The translations under genes and the position numbers were made by a program. DNA of 64,000 nt from positions 55,754,042 through 55,818,041 of the forward strand of contig CM060734.1 of assembly GCA_030704615.1 (NCBI GenBank). The letters run 5' to 3'. Under the pieces are notes generated by a model, which worked only from the letters and a program-made list of their open reading frames with translations, was not told where the DNA came from and made no database searches. The stretch's first letter is position 1. Each line of letters begins with the position of its first letter. This document shows positions 1 to 14,971 of this stretch, piece by piece. The stretch comes from Takakia lepidozioides. Its lineage: Eukaryota; Streptophyta; Takakiopsida; Takakiales; Takakiaceae.

Positions 1-374
1 TTGATTCTAGTGGTGTTAGCACGGAGGTAATCGGGAGCTTCTCACCTGTTTCTGGTCAGAGACGGCCGTTAATCTCTTCAGGTTTTGATGCTAGTGGTGT
101 TAGCACGGAGGCAATCGGGAGCTTCTCACCTGTTTCTGGTCAGAGACGGCCGTTATCTTCGGGTTTTGATGTTAGTGGTGGTAGCACGGAGGCAATCGGG
201 AGCTTCTCAGCGGTTCCTGGTCAGAGACGGCCGTTAATCTCTTTGGGTTTTGATGCTAGTGGTGTTAGCACGGAGGTAATCCGGAGCCTCTCAGAGATTT
301 CTGGTCAGAGACGGCCGTTAATCTCTTCGGTTTTTGATGCTAGTGGTGTTAGCACGGAGGTGCAGTCATCGGGA
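1..374 (+). repeat. In-frame 81/84-bp tandem repeats in the GRAS N-terminus
   Basis: Units begin at about 81, 162, 246 and 330, with another copy running off the left edge. Lengths are 81, 84 and 84 bp, so the reading frame is kept. Each encodes a segment like GFDASGVSTEAIGSFSPVSG followed by QRRPLISS. The last copy is truncated after the STEV residues. The region is rich in Ser, Gly and Thr and probably disordered. Confidence 0.9.
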
Positions 375-3300
375 CCTTCTGTGGGAACTCTGTCTCCGGG
401 ACCTTTTTCACCCCCAGCATCAGGGTTAGCAGGTAAACTGAAAGGCACTGCTGAGGTGCGATCTCTTTCTTCAAAGTATGTTAATAACTCGACTACACCG
501 TCCTTCGCCCTGACTTCGGAGCGGTCGTTGTCTCTCCCCTCCTCTATTAGATTTGTCGACAGTGGCGCGCAGCAGGATCTTTCATCCTCCCTCGACATTC
601 CAGCTACTCCTCCTGGTTCTTCTTCAGATCTCGACCATGGAGAGGCCGAAGCTGTCCTGTCGTTTTTAAACGATTTACTTATGGATGAAGATTTGGAGGA
701 CAAGAAATGCATGTTTATGGAGTGTAGTGCTTTCCAAGCTATGGAGAACGAGCTCGCCAACCTCATCAAGGAACCCCCAACTGGTTCCTCAAATAGCAGT
801 GGAAGTAGTAACAAAGAGTCTCTGAGGGATGGATCAGATTCCACAGATTCTGTAGACAGCTGGGTGAACTCCATCATCAGTGGTCCTCAACCATCAGAGT
901 TTATCGAGCGTGCTACAGATGATCTGATATACGAGTACTCTTATGCTCTCATGAATGAATGTTTGTCGGCGCCCCTGACAGCTGTGTCTGTTAGCAGCAA
1001 CCTGGGTATGAATGTTGCATACTCACCGAGAGGGGGCATGGAGCCTAATGTCGCTTTCTCATTGCCCGGGGGGGGAGCCCAGGTCCTAGGGAGCATGGAC
1101 AATGGCTGGCATCTTCCACAGCTAGGAGGGAGAGTGAAGAAACACATTTCCTTGTCAGAGTTTTGTGTTGAGAATGGGACTGGAGCTAAGGCCCCTCCAG
1201 TTGATTTGCCCGACCTGCTGCTCAGGTAAAGCCTACCGTCGCGAGGTTATGGAATTTTACAGTGTGCTGTCAAACTAAGCTACAAGGTGGTGCAGAAGTT
1301 CAATTGTCTGGACTATTAACTCATGTATTTTGCAGGACGCGAAAGACATTTAGACTGCATGGTAGTGTGTTTTGGAATGAATGAGGATATGAGCTGTTGG
1401 CCTCTTTTTATTGATTTTCTTACCATCAGGGGTGCTCAGGAACAAGTTACACAATTGATTCATGCTTCAGTTTAACTGTATCTCTTTCTTACCAGCCTTA
1501 CTGTGCAATCCTGCTCTCAGGTGTGCGCAGGCCGTTGGGCAAAATGATGTGAGGCAAGCCAATGAGCTGATTGCCGAGCTTAGGCAGCATTCGGGGCCTT
1601 ATGGAAATGGCCCACAGCGCATGGCTCATTATTTTGTGGAAGCTCTGGTTAGTGTCCCCATGATGTTATTATTGTTGGCTTGCTCTCTTTTGTCCCATCC
1701 TACTACTGGGGTTTGCTGCCAACAATGATGAAGGTGGTGTTTTTATGCTTTTGTTGCACTACACACGATCCTTTCATTCCAAAGGTCATGGGGCTCTCAA
1801 TAAACTTCAGCCATAGAATTTTGGTTTCTACTCCTGCCTCTGAGTGATGCCTATTGCGAAAGCAGATTTTAAGGTAACATTATAATATTGAATGTGAGGG
1901 GGGATGCCTCCACCCCAGGGGGGCATTCACTGGCGGGAGCCCAAGGGCAGTGCTGACTGCCCATAGGCGGGGGCATTTCCCAACGTGGCATCCTTTTTCC
2001 CCTCCGGTGCGTGCAACTTGCAGGCATCAGAAGATTCAATTCTGTGGCATTCACGCCTTGGAGGCATGGTCAAATACAAAGGGAAAAAACCATAGCGTGT
2101 CACGTCTTCAGAATAGTGGATGGAAGCTCTTTAAAGAATGGCGGCCTTCAGAAGTTGGGGTTCCATGAATCATTTCTTATCTCTAGTGCTGCAAAGAAAA
2201 ACTGACTTTAAGAATGTGGATTTTGTAGCAGGAAAGGACCTGAAAATCCTTTTTGGCAAAGCTCCTATAAAATACTGAATATTTGATTTCGAAGGCTCTG
2301 AACGACGGTAGGATCCAAGCTCCAGTTGTCTCAACTCACCATATTGTTAGGTTGCTCTCCCTCTGCCCACTTCACAATTATGTTTTGGATTGGCAGGTGG
2401 CGAAAATGTCTGGAATAGGAGGAGAACTCTACACTGCTCTCTCTAACAACCGGCCTTCAGCAGCTGAAATGTTGAAGGCATTTCGGCTTTTTGTTGATCA
2501 ATGCCCCTTCGTCAAAATTGGCCATATATTTTGTGCCAAGGCCATTAAGGAAGCATTCAAGGGTGCTACTCGTGTGCATGTGATTGACTATGGTATATTG
2601 TATGGTGTCCAATGGCCTTGCCTCATACAGTCCCTTGCAATGCGCCCTGAGGGGCCACCTCACCTTCGAATTACAGGTACTTTCCGACAGTGCTCAGAGC
2701 TACCATTTCCTTATTTCTCTGCTGTGTCCATGCTGTGGGGTCATTTTGACAATCTTAAGCTACCTGACATCCTCCCTTCCATACGCCATCTAGTCCAGGA
2801 AAAGAAGTGGGGTGGGGCCAGCTCTGGCCTAAGGGTTACGTCACAGTCGAATGTATATACTCTTTGGAGCTGTACAGATGTTAGTTTGAAGTTTCCTTAT
2901 TAAGATGACTTTCATGACTAAGGTGAAAGTCATTTTGACACCAGACAATAGGTGCATAGTTTTTACGGAATTGTAGAGATTTCCAATGTTGTACCAACAC
3001 CCAATTTCGAATTACAGGGATCGATCATCCGCAGCCTGGATTGAAACCTTCAGGAAGAGTTCAGGAAACTGGTCGCAGACTGGAAGAGTTTGCCAAGTTG
3101 TGGGGTGTTCCCTTCGAGTACCATGCCTTGGCTGATAAGTGGGAGACCATCACTCCTGCCCAGCTGGGCTTGAGACATGATGAAGTTCTGGCGGTTAGTT
3201 GTGCTTTCAGACTGCGCCACCTTCTGGATGAAACGGTGATGGCTGCAAGCCCTCGTAAAATAGTGCTGAGTCGGATTCGAAGCATGAATCCCAAGGTAAA

Positions 3301-3835
3301 TTCTGTGGCATGATGTTTTGCTCAGCTTTTGGCTCTTAATTTTTCCTAATTGGTGCTTTCATTAAGGTGCATGGTTGACATATATTGAGGTTGCTGCAAC
3401 ATGCAGGTATTTGTGCAAGGAGTGGTGAATGGGGGCTACAATGCGCCGTTCTTCATGTCTCGTTTCCGTGAGTCCCTTAAGTATTACACAGCCTTATTTG
3501 ATGCGATGGAATCAACAATGCCTGCTGAACATCCTAATAGAGTACTACTGGAGCAAGAGATTTATGGCCGTGAGATCCTGAACATAGTTGCTTGCGAGGG
3601 GATGGAAAGAGTTGAGCGCGCAGAGCCTTACCGGCAATGGCAGTCACGCACTGCGCGAGCTGGCTTTACTCAAAAGCGGATGAACTTAAATATGATGGCC
3701 AGAGTGAGGGGCATGATGGGTAGCTATCATAGGGACTTCGGCATAGGTGAAGATGGAGGCTGGTTTCTCTTGGGATGGAAAAATCAGGTTCTAAATGCTC
3801 TAACCATATGGGAACCAACCCCTGGAATATGCTAG
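1..3835 (+). CDS. GRAS transcription factor, LISCL (SCL9/14/33-like) subfamily, 5' partial
   Basis: Plant transcriptional regulator of the GRAS family. Exons traced: <1-1225, 1521-1647, 2397-2676, 3018-3295, 3407-3835. The phases agree and give about 778 residues; the start lies left of the window. The N-terminus holds 27/28-residue repeats, then an acidic block (AVLSFLNDLLMDEDLEDK, near 650-710) typical of LISCL proteins. The GRAS domain follows in order: LHRI (LLRCAQAVGQNDVRQANEL), VHIID variant (VHVIDYGILYGVQWP), PFYRE region, RVER, and a SAW end with W residues (GGWFLLGW). Seen: the domain is interrupted by four introns. Known: GRAS coding regions are mostly intronless. An AATAAA lies at 4051. 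Family assignment is firm; the exact orthologue is not. Confidence 0.9.
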
Positions 3836-4783
3836 CTCTTCGCATACCTGTGCTTTGGTCTCCCTGTATCACATTGCGTCCTGACTTGTGCCCATTTATT
3901 TAGCACTGAAGAGAGTATGTACAGTATGAGTTTGAGCTCTTGCATCCACTGAAGTTGAGGTGAGGGGTTGAGGGAAAGACGTGCAGTTGTCAATTTTGCA
4001 CACCAAATTGTTCCTGGGTTATGATAGGATGTACCTATTAGCTGCACGTGAATAAAGAGAAAAAATGTCTGCGAGAAATTTGGAAAAACCTCATAGCAGT
4101 GAACAAAACTCTAACAAAGCTTAATCTTAAGCCACCAAAAGAACTACTTTTAAAGAAGCAGCTAAAAGTTGTGTTGCAGACAGTATGAAAGTGCTAGACT
4201 TGCAAAGCTAAATATTAGCAAGTTTTGACAGCACCATCCGGAGCTTTCTTTGAAAGTTCTGAAGGTCTGTATGTTCCTTGATTGCTGTGTTATACCCTGT
4301 GAACAGCTTAGAAATTAATTGATCAGTTCTGTGATTAGAGACAATCTGTGTTCACAGATATACACCATGCTCACTCTGAGTAGAAGTCTACATTCCATGT
4401 ATTTTGATCAAGACACATTAGCAATTTTCTAACTTGAATTGAGGGTGAAGTTATCAAGAAATGGTATCACACAGACCCCAACTTATCAGTCACTCTCAAA
4501 GAGATAGCTACTGGCATGCATGGCATACAGTTCACAGGGAAGATGCTACCATGGTAAGTCCGTGGGTGCCACCTTACGAGAATCCAACCTTTTGACTGCC
4601 AAATAGGGGCAATTATTAAGAGGTCAGAGACAAGCAAACAGTCTGAGGATCCATATACACCACCAAGCCTGCTGCCATGGTCAATATGCTTTCCGAAGGT
4701 AATGGATATAGAAGACTCCCAAGAGCTTCAATTACATTTGTGTGTCAAAATAGGAGATGAGGTTTATTCACATCCTAGTGAAG
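3836..4783. other. Intergenic, between convergent 3' ends
   Basis: This lies between the GRAS stop and the stop of the minus-strand aminotransferase. It holds the GRAS 3' untranslated region with AATAAA at 4051-4056, about 215 bases after the stop. No other coding or repeat signal was seen. Confidence 0.6.
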
Positions 4784-8962
<4,179 letters not shown>

Positions 8963-10481
8963 TGTTCTCGGCGATCACCAACTCTCGGCGTACAGGAATG
9001 ACCCACTTAGAGAAGGGTGCAATCGTACTTCCCTCTCGTTATTATAGCGATGGTTAACCACGCTAGGTGTGCTTAGCTTATCCACGCGCAGGCGGTCGGT
9101 GTGATCAGCTGACATGAGGGCTGATCCTTCGCCCTCCACCTCCGAAGACGCCGCCATGTGGGATGGGCATCTACGTGGACGTCCTCGCATGCTGTGTACC
9201 ATGTGCACCATCGACCTTTCCCGTAGATCCTTCGCCTTTTTCTCTTCCCCTGAAGTTGTTGCTCGTGCCATGAAATTCCAACATTCTTGCTTGTTGTTTC
9301 CTTCGCGCGGCAGCAATCTAGGGACTTCATATTTCGGCCTTCCACAAATGAATGGAGGAAATTGTGTCTGGACTTACCTGTGGACGACAGGGATGTGGCT
9401 TTTAGCAGGCAGCCCATTCTTGGCAACAAGAACATCATGGCACTTGCAAGATTACGGAATCCTTGACTTCACTGAAAAGTTATTGCGAGGAAAGTTCACT
9501 GGGATCTTGTGTAGCGTAAAGTATGGGGGTCTGGGATGAGAGAGGCGCCATGGCCCATGAGATGCGTGCGGCAGAATATGGGCCCCACCGTGCTTGCTTG
9601 TCACGACAAGCTCGGCAACCGCCACCGTTCTGGGCCCTCATTTCAGTCACGATCACATTCAGTTGCTTCAAAACTTGCTGCGAGAAAGCTCTGAGAGCAT
9701 TTTAGATCTGGAAATGAAAGCAACAACTGTAGCTTCTTTGGTTCCAGACAGCTCCATGGAAATCGGGTTATGTCTGCACTGGGAACAGGATATGTATTGT
9801 GGTCCACTGCATTTTCTCATGCTTTGCGGTAAAGAGTGGTGTGACGGACAGTGCTGATGGTCATCATAGCATCTGTGAAGTTAGTTGACAGTATTGCCCC
9901 CTGAAGCGTCTTATGATGAGGGGGAATTCTAATTCCACACAAGCCAAGCATGTGCTCCAATACCAACCCACAGAATACAAGTTTTGAAGGCCTGTTGCTT
10001 ACTGTCAGTTCCTGGTGCTTACTCATTTCAGATCACCACTCATAAGTTGGTATAATTCCAGCAACTCTTTCAGAGCAACCTCATCCAAAATCTACAGGCA
10101 GAGTTTTGTGCATTCTGGTGTCAGAGTCACAGTGCTGAGTTCTGTTTGTGGGATGTGGTTTGGCAGATGGGGTCACACTATAAACATCTAAGAGGAACTT
10201 GCCAACTGCCAGACGTTACTATGAGTATCAGAGTTGAATCTTGTCCAAAGCAAAAGACTATTTTCAAGAAAAGACTGCCAATGCTATCCTGATGAAGTTA
10301 AAGAGAAGCATCAACATGAGATAAAAAGAGTGGAGCCATGAGAGTGTCCAATATGTTATCTCAAATGGGAATAGTGATAATACTTACAGCTAGCTTTTGA
10401 AAGTACTTCAAGGCTCATCCTTTGTCCAAAGGATAAACTACCAGAGCCAAACCAATTAATGCAAAACAAAAAAGGGACCTC
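8963..10481. other. Intergenic with the aminotransferase 5' side and one candidate exon
   Basis: This holds the aminotransferase upstream region and a candidate plus-strand exon at 9314-9466, listed separately. From about 9550 to 10480 I see no convincing gene, RNA or repeat. Confidence 0.5.
9314..9466 (+). CDS. Candidate terminal exon of an unrecognised small protein
   Basis: A pyrimidine-rich tract ending in CAG at 9311-9313 precedes a 51-codon open stretch ending in TGA at 9464-9466. It encodes a peptide containing RDFIFRPSTNEWRKLC and LPVDDRDVAFSRQP, and looks protein-like in composition (W, R, D, no low complexity). The upstream exon is not certain; an ATG at 9114 opens a different frame that could be spliced in. 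I do not recognise the family. It lies head-to-head with the aminotransferase, so it may share its promoter region. It could also be a chance open frame. Confidence 0.3.
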   Translation, partial: QSRDFIFRPSTNEWRKLCLDLPVDDRDVAFSRQPILGNKNIMALARLRNP

Positions 10482-13122
10482 TCAGGTGCCCACATAAGGA
10501 CCCTGAGTTGCAACGGGAGCACCATGTGAAAACCGCCATTGATTGCATGCTTCACAGTTATCCAACAATTCAAAGTTTTCTAGTGTGCAGAATTTACACG
10601 TCCATGTCTTCAACTTTGGCGTTACATCAATGTCCGCTACTCTCATGGATGCACATGCTGCACAAACCAGCGCCAGTGACTGCACCACCACAAGGGGAAA
10701 AACAACTTAAAAGGTGCTGGTCGGATCCAGGATATCAAAATTAGAGTGCTCCTCTCATATGATCATGGTAGAGGTATATACTTGGCAGTCTATGGCACTT
10801 CAGACACACCCAAACACCCTCCTTCCCCCTCCCAAGAAAAACAAACCATGAGGTGAAGCCCTGACTGTGGTTGTCATTTTGTCACAGCTCTCCAGGCATA
10901 GACAGACACAGAAGAAAATTACATCCACAAAAGGCTTGAAGGCAATATAAGTTCAAAACAAGAGAGAAGAGCCACCTTATCCAGCCATACTCACCATGTT
11001 CCCGCCAAACAGTTCATTGAACTAAAACAGAAATCCAGCTTTATCTCTGGGAAAGGGGTTGAGGAGAATAATACGTACCGGATTCAATAGTGTGCACCTA
11101 CTGCAAGCCCACTTAGCAGCTTCCGATGTGCTAGCACTGTCACCTTCAACTCCCCTGCTCCTACCATGCAGACCTCCACTGCTCTCCGCCCATGACAGTT
11201 CTGGAGCTCTGGCCTGAGCAGGAACTCTTGCCCTGTTCTCCGCTGAGGCTAGAACTGCAGATTGTATGGGACCTACTCCATTCTCATGCCTCACGAATGT
11301 GCCACCCACATTTCCCACCCCTTTGCCAGAAGCTCTTCCATCAGGAAGATCTTGACCATTGATTGCCTGTTGGAAATTTTCTTTACTGTCCCCATTTGAA
11401 GGGTCCCAGCCACCTGCTGATTTTCGATCTGACAACTGAGGCCCTGTCACTTCTTCCCTCTCTCTTGCCTTTTCAATCCCATTGCCACCAATTGTGGTTG
11501 GAGCTGCACACCAGAGGTCATCTCTTAGTCTTCTCTCAGCAGCCATAGCTGCCGCCTGCAAAGGACTCAATGCCCTCATGATCTCGCTGTCCCCACCCAA
11601 TACATGGGGACCACCTGGCATCAACCCCCTTGCAACTGCTCTTTTCTCAGCAGCTGCAGCTGCCGCACGGCGAAGATTCGTGGGGGGAGGGTTGTGGAAG
11701 TAGCCACCCAATCGTTTACCCTGGCCATCAAACCCTTGACCACTTCCAGTGATGCCTTTAGCCATCAACTCCTCACACTCCTGCAAAGGATCATAATAAT
11801 TAGCTCTCACTGATGTCACTGGAAAGTAGTGTCGTAATGTCCTTGCCTTGTGTCTGCTCAAGCTCAGAGACTGGGATTCCGACCTAGCAGGTTTCTTCAT
11901 GCCTTCTGTTTTGAGTTTCATCTCTGGCACCCAGTATTAGCCATGCTTCCAGAATCCTCAGAGTCCCACATACCTCACTCACTCCATAGACTGGGTCTAG
12001 CAGCATTACAGCTGCACTACAGCTGGCAGATTGGACAGCTAACTTAACCATCACCAGGAAAGGAAATCCAGAAGTTAAGACAAAACCTTTGTAATGGTAT
12101 CAAGAAGCTTGTAGAAACTGGCATCATGAGGGCCATGCGCATTGTGGGTAAGCTCATGCAGCAGTGTACCCAGCACATCCTCATATGGGTAGAACTCTGA
12201 CTCATGGCCATGCCGCCGCAATCTGACCCGAACCTCTCGGCCGCCATCTATATTCAGCCCGAGCAGTGATGGATTTCTTGGACTGCAAGTTACTCATACA
12301 ATCTTCAATCAGCCCCAGTAACATCGATAACATCACTTGAACAGCAAACATGGATGCCAATTGTAGATAGACAAAGCAGACTACACAGTCCATCCAACTG
12401 GACCCTGCAACATAAAACCTCCATCACCCAGTATTCAACACTATCCATGGTTGACATTCTAAATTCTTTGAAACCTAGAGAAAAACATAAAGCCTCCCAA
12501 GACGAAAGGAAAACTCCACCCCACGCTGGACAATCTTGGTAATAAACCCCCACCCATAAAACACCTGGCTCTAATTTACTAAGGATGTTTGTTTCCTTTG
12601 TACTTGAGGGTTGGCCAAAATCACAATTCCTAAGCTCCAGGCAATTGATTTCACTTGTTATGTTCATATGAATGTGGCACTTGTAATTGAAGATGGTGGT
12701 TTCCATTGTACCTCAGGATTGGCCAGAACCTCCAGGAAATCAAACTTCACTTGTTATGCAAAGAGATAACTTTGTGTGCAAGGCAGCGCGTAGGCATGGC
12801 AACTGAAAAGAAAAGAAGGAACTAACAATTTCGGAGGGTGGCAAAGGCCTAACAAGACTGGGTCACGTAAGGACAACGCAGCAACGTTCCAAACGAGAGA
12901 TGAACAAAGTAACACGTATGAGGGCCGGGGGAGAGAGAGAGTGTGACATGACCAGAATTCAGAGAGGAGCTGGACACGCCACTTGCGCTTACGCATGATG
13001 GGCTGCACCTGCTTAGCCGCCATCTCCAGCATCTTGCGGGCTTCCGCATCCCTCTCTTTGCCCAGTGTTTTGATCTCCCATACCTTGCTCAAATCACCCC
13101 CCTCTATGGACGCTATCGGCAT
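10482..13122 (-). CDS. WLM-domain metalloprotease with two RanBP2 zinc fingers (WSS1-like)
   Basis: Plant homologue of the WSS1/SPRTN group, which acts on SUMO/ubiquitin-linked DNA-protein crosslinks. Four exons: 13122-12953, 12282-12087, 11780-11079, 10679-10482, giving 421 residues. The ATG at 13122 (MPIASIEGGDLSKVWEIK) was chosen because homologues start just before the KVWEIK segment. The WLM domain covers about residues 10-130, with the zinc site HELTHNAHGPH at 99-109 (ligands H99, H103, H109; catalytic E100). Then come GFDGQGKRLGG, an Ala-rich LSPLQAAAMAAERRL segment, and a long Ser/Gly linker. The first RanBP2 finger (WACSRCTLLNP...VCAAC) is split by the last intron. The second is WTCKFCTLEN...CEACNQW. 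Length and order match the Arabidopsis family. Confidence 0.92.
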
Positions 13123-14971
13123 CTCCACTCTCTCCTCAAACGCATGCACAGAGTTACCGCAATCTGTTCCAACTGCAATCCTTGAGCACACACACAGTCC
13201 ACCACGCCTGTCGTCCTTCACAGTAATCCGCTGAAACAAGCGTGGATCACACACACTAACTTGGTTATATTCACAGCCTGCCTGCTCGCCCAGCTTTCCG
13301 TGGAAGCTTCCTCGGTATGCGGAGTCGGAGGCAATTGCAAAACGGGCGCTTTGCAGGACGTCGTAAAATTTGGTCAGTCTTTTGGGCTTCGTGTTGAGCC
13401 GGGCAGGCCAGAAATGTTTTTGTCTTGCATCTTTCTGATGAAGTTTTTTGAATTAGGCACATGAAAAGAGAAAAAAATGATTGTCTTGGGGTGAGAACAA
13501 TGTGAGATTTTACGGGCTTTTTTTTCAGGGAGAGGCTATGCGACAAGGTTTTGTAATCAATTTGTTTTGCAATGAATGATGATTTGGTGGACGGGAATGC
13601 TAAAGTCACTCGGGATGTACCTGATATCTGTCTTGACCTTAGTGTAGAGGAAACTATGTGTGCAGATGTCTTGCAAATCTGCACATTGGAAATGAGGATA
13701 TCGACGAGGTAGATGGAGAGATCATGATGATCAGCGATGAGGATGAATATGGAGTCCATGCAGGGGCCATTGGTAATTACATGGAGCTCTCGTAAATAGG
13801 TTGGGATTTCTAGGAAGATATTTCCCACGCATATGTTTGTTTTGATTTTTGTTCAATGAATTCTCATCTTATTACAAACAACATGAGAAGAGGCTTGAAA
13901 GTTTTTTGCTGAAGTTTTCAGGAATCACTTTGGTCCAACAGTTTTCCGAGCAGTTATGCCAAAATTTGAAAAATTCTCAAAATGCGTTAACTCGATAAAA
14001 TCAGCAAATATATATGTGATTGGATTCTTAGCTTCAATATGCACCCATAGCAACTCTCGCACTTTCAATTTGAATTAATTATCGCCTAAATGGTTGATAA
14101 GGGACCGTATTTACAAACAACATTCAAACAACATAGTGATTCATGAGTCCGGGCAGGTCTCAACTGGCCCACAGATTTTACTGAAAGTATCATATTTGTG
14201 TATCAAGTATAAACTTGCGTTGCTTGCCCGGCTTCAACTTTCTTCTTTCTTTTTCCAACGGAAGCTCCCAGACCTTGGCTTCTTCCTCACTGTCCCGCAT
14301 CCTCTCTTGCTCATAACTTACTCTCGAAGCGCTGTTCTTTGTGATTCCTTCCAACCTTTTCCGACTCCAACAAACCCCTATCCCTTCCTGGACTTGAGAA
14401 TGAATGAGCATCCTTCATCCTTCCTTTCATAACAAGGAGGTTCTCATTCCTGTGATGCTTACTAGTACTGAGAACTCTTAACTGCAAGCCGTCATGAAGG
14501 TGACCTCCCCTGATGATACATATACCCTTTCCCCTCGTGCTAACTCATTGCGCAGAATCACCCAATCCATTCCCCTTCATTCACGTTCCCGACAATCTCT
14601 GGCTTTAACAACCATGCAGCCGTCACATAATAACTAAGAGCTGCCACCACCTTTCATCTCGCCGCCCTATACCGTCGACTTCCCTCCTCACTCTCCGCTT
14701 AGGCTATACAGAGTTACTTGCTTGAGTAATCGTGTTGCAGTTTCTGTTTCTGGTCCTCCCCTCCGCACTCTTCGCTGCTGAGTGGCTTCCTTGCTAAAGT
14801 ATTCGTGCTGCAGGTTCTGATTCTGGTCGTTCTGGGCTTCCATATCATTAGAATCCACGGGTGACTCTTTGCTCTGGGTTGCTGTGTTACTTCACCCCCT
14901 CTCTTCTCTTCTAGTTCCTTTCTTCTATCTCCTTCTCTCCTCCTTCTCTTACTGCAGTCTACTCCTCCTTT
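13123..14971. other. Intergenic, mostly featureless
   Basis: This is the upstream region of the WLM gene. It holds one short broken plus-strand coding remnant (13572-13795) and otherwise AT-rich sequence. A strongly pyrimidine-rich tract runs at about 14880-14960, just before the next remnant. Confidence 0.5.
13572..13795 (+). pseudogene. Short frameshifted coding remnant, unknown
   Basis: From ATG 13572 one frame reads MNDDLVDGNAKVTRDVPDIC and on to about 13685. A second frame then reads GNEDIDEVDGEIMMISDEDE and ends at TAA 13793-13795. The switch needs one frameshift. The acidic tail is loosely like the tail of the remnant at 16.8 kb (ADITMMDSSEDL), so both may come from related mobile-element genes. 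No family is recognised. Confidence 0.25.

Noticed and set aside
305-877. 190-codon minus-strand open frame opposite the GRAS N-terminus
   Set aside because: It is a shadow of the repeat-rich coding strand and has no family signal.
13271-13828. 185-codon minus-strand open frame
   Set aside because: Composition is random-looking (Ser, Lys, Leu), no domain, and the plus strand has better, though broken, coding character.
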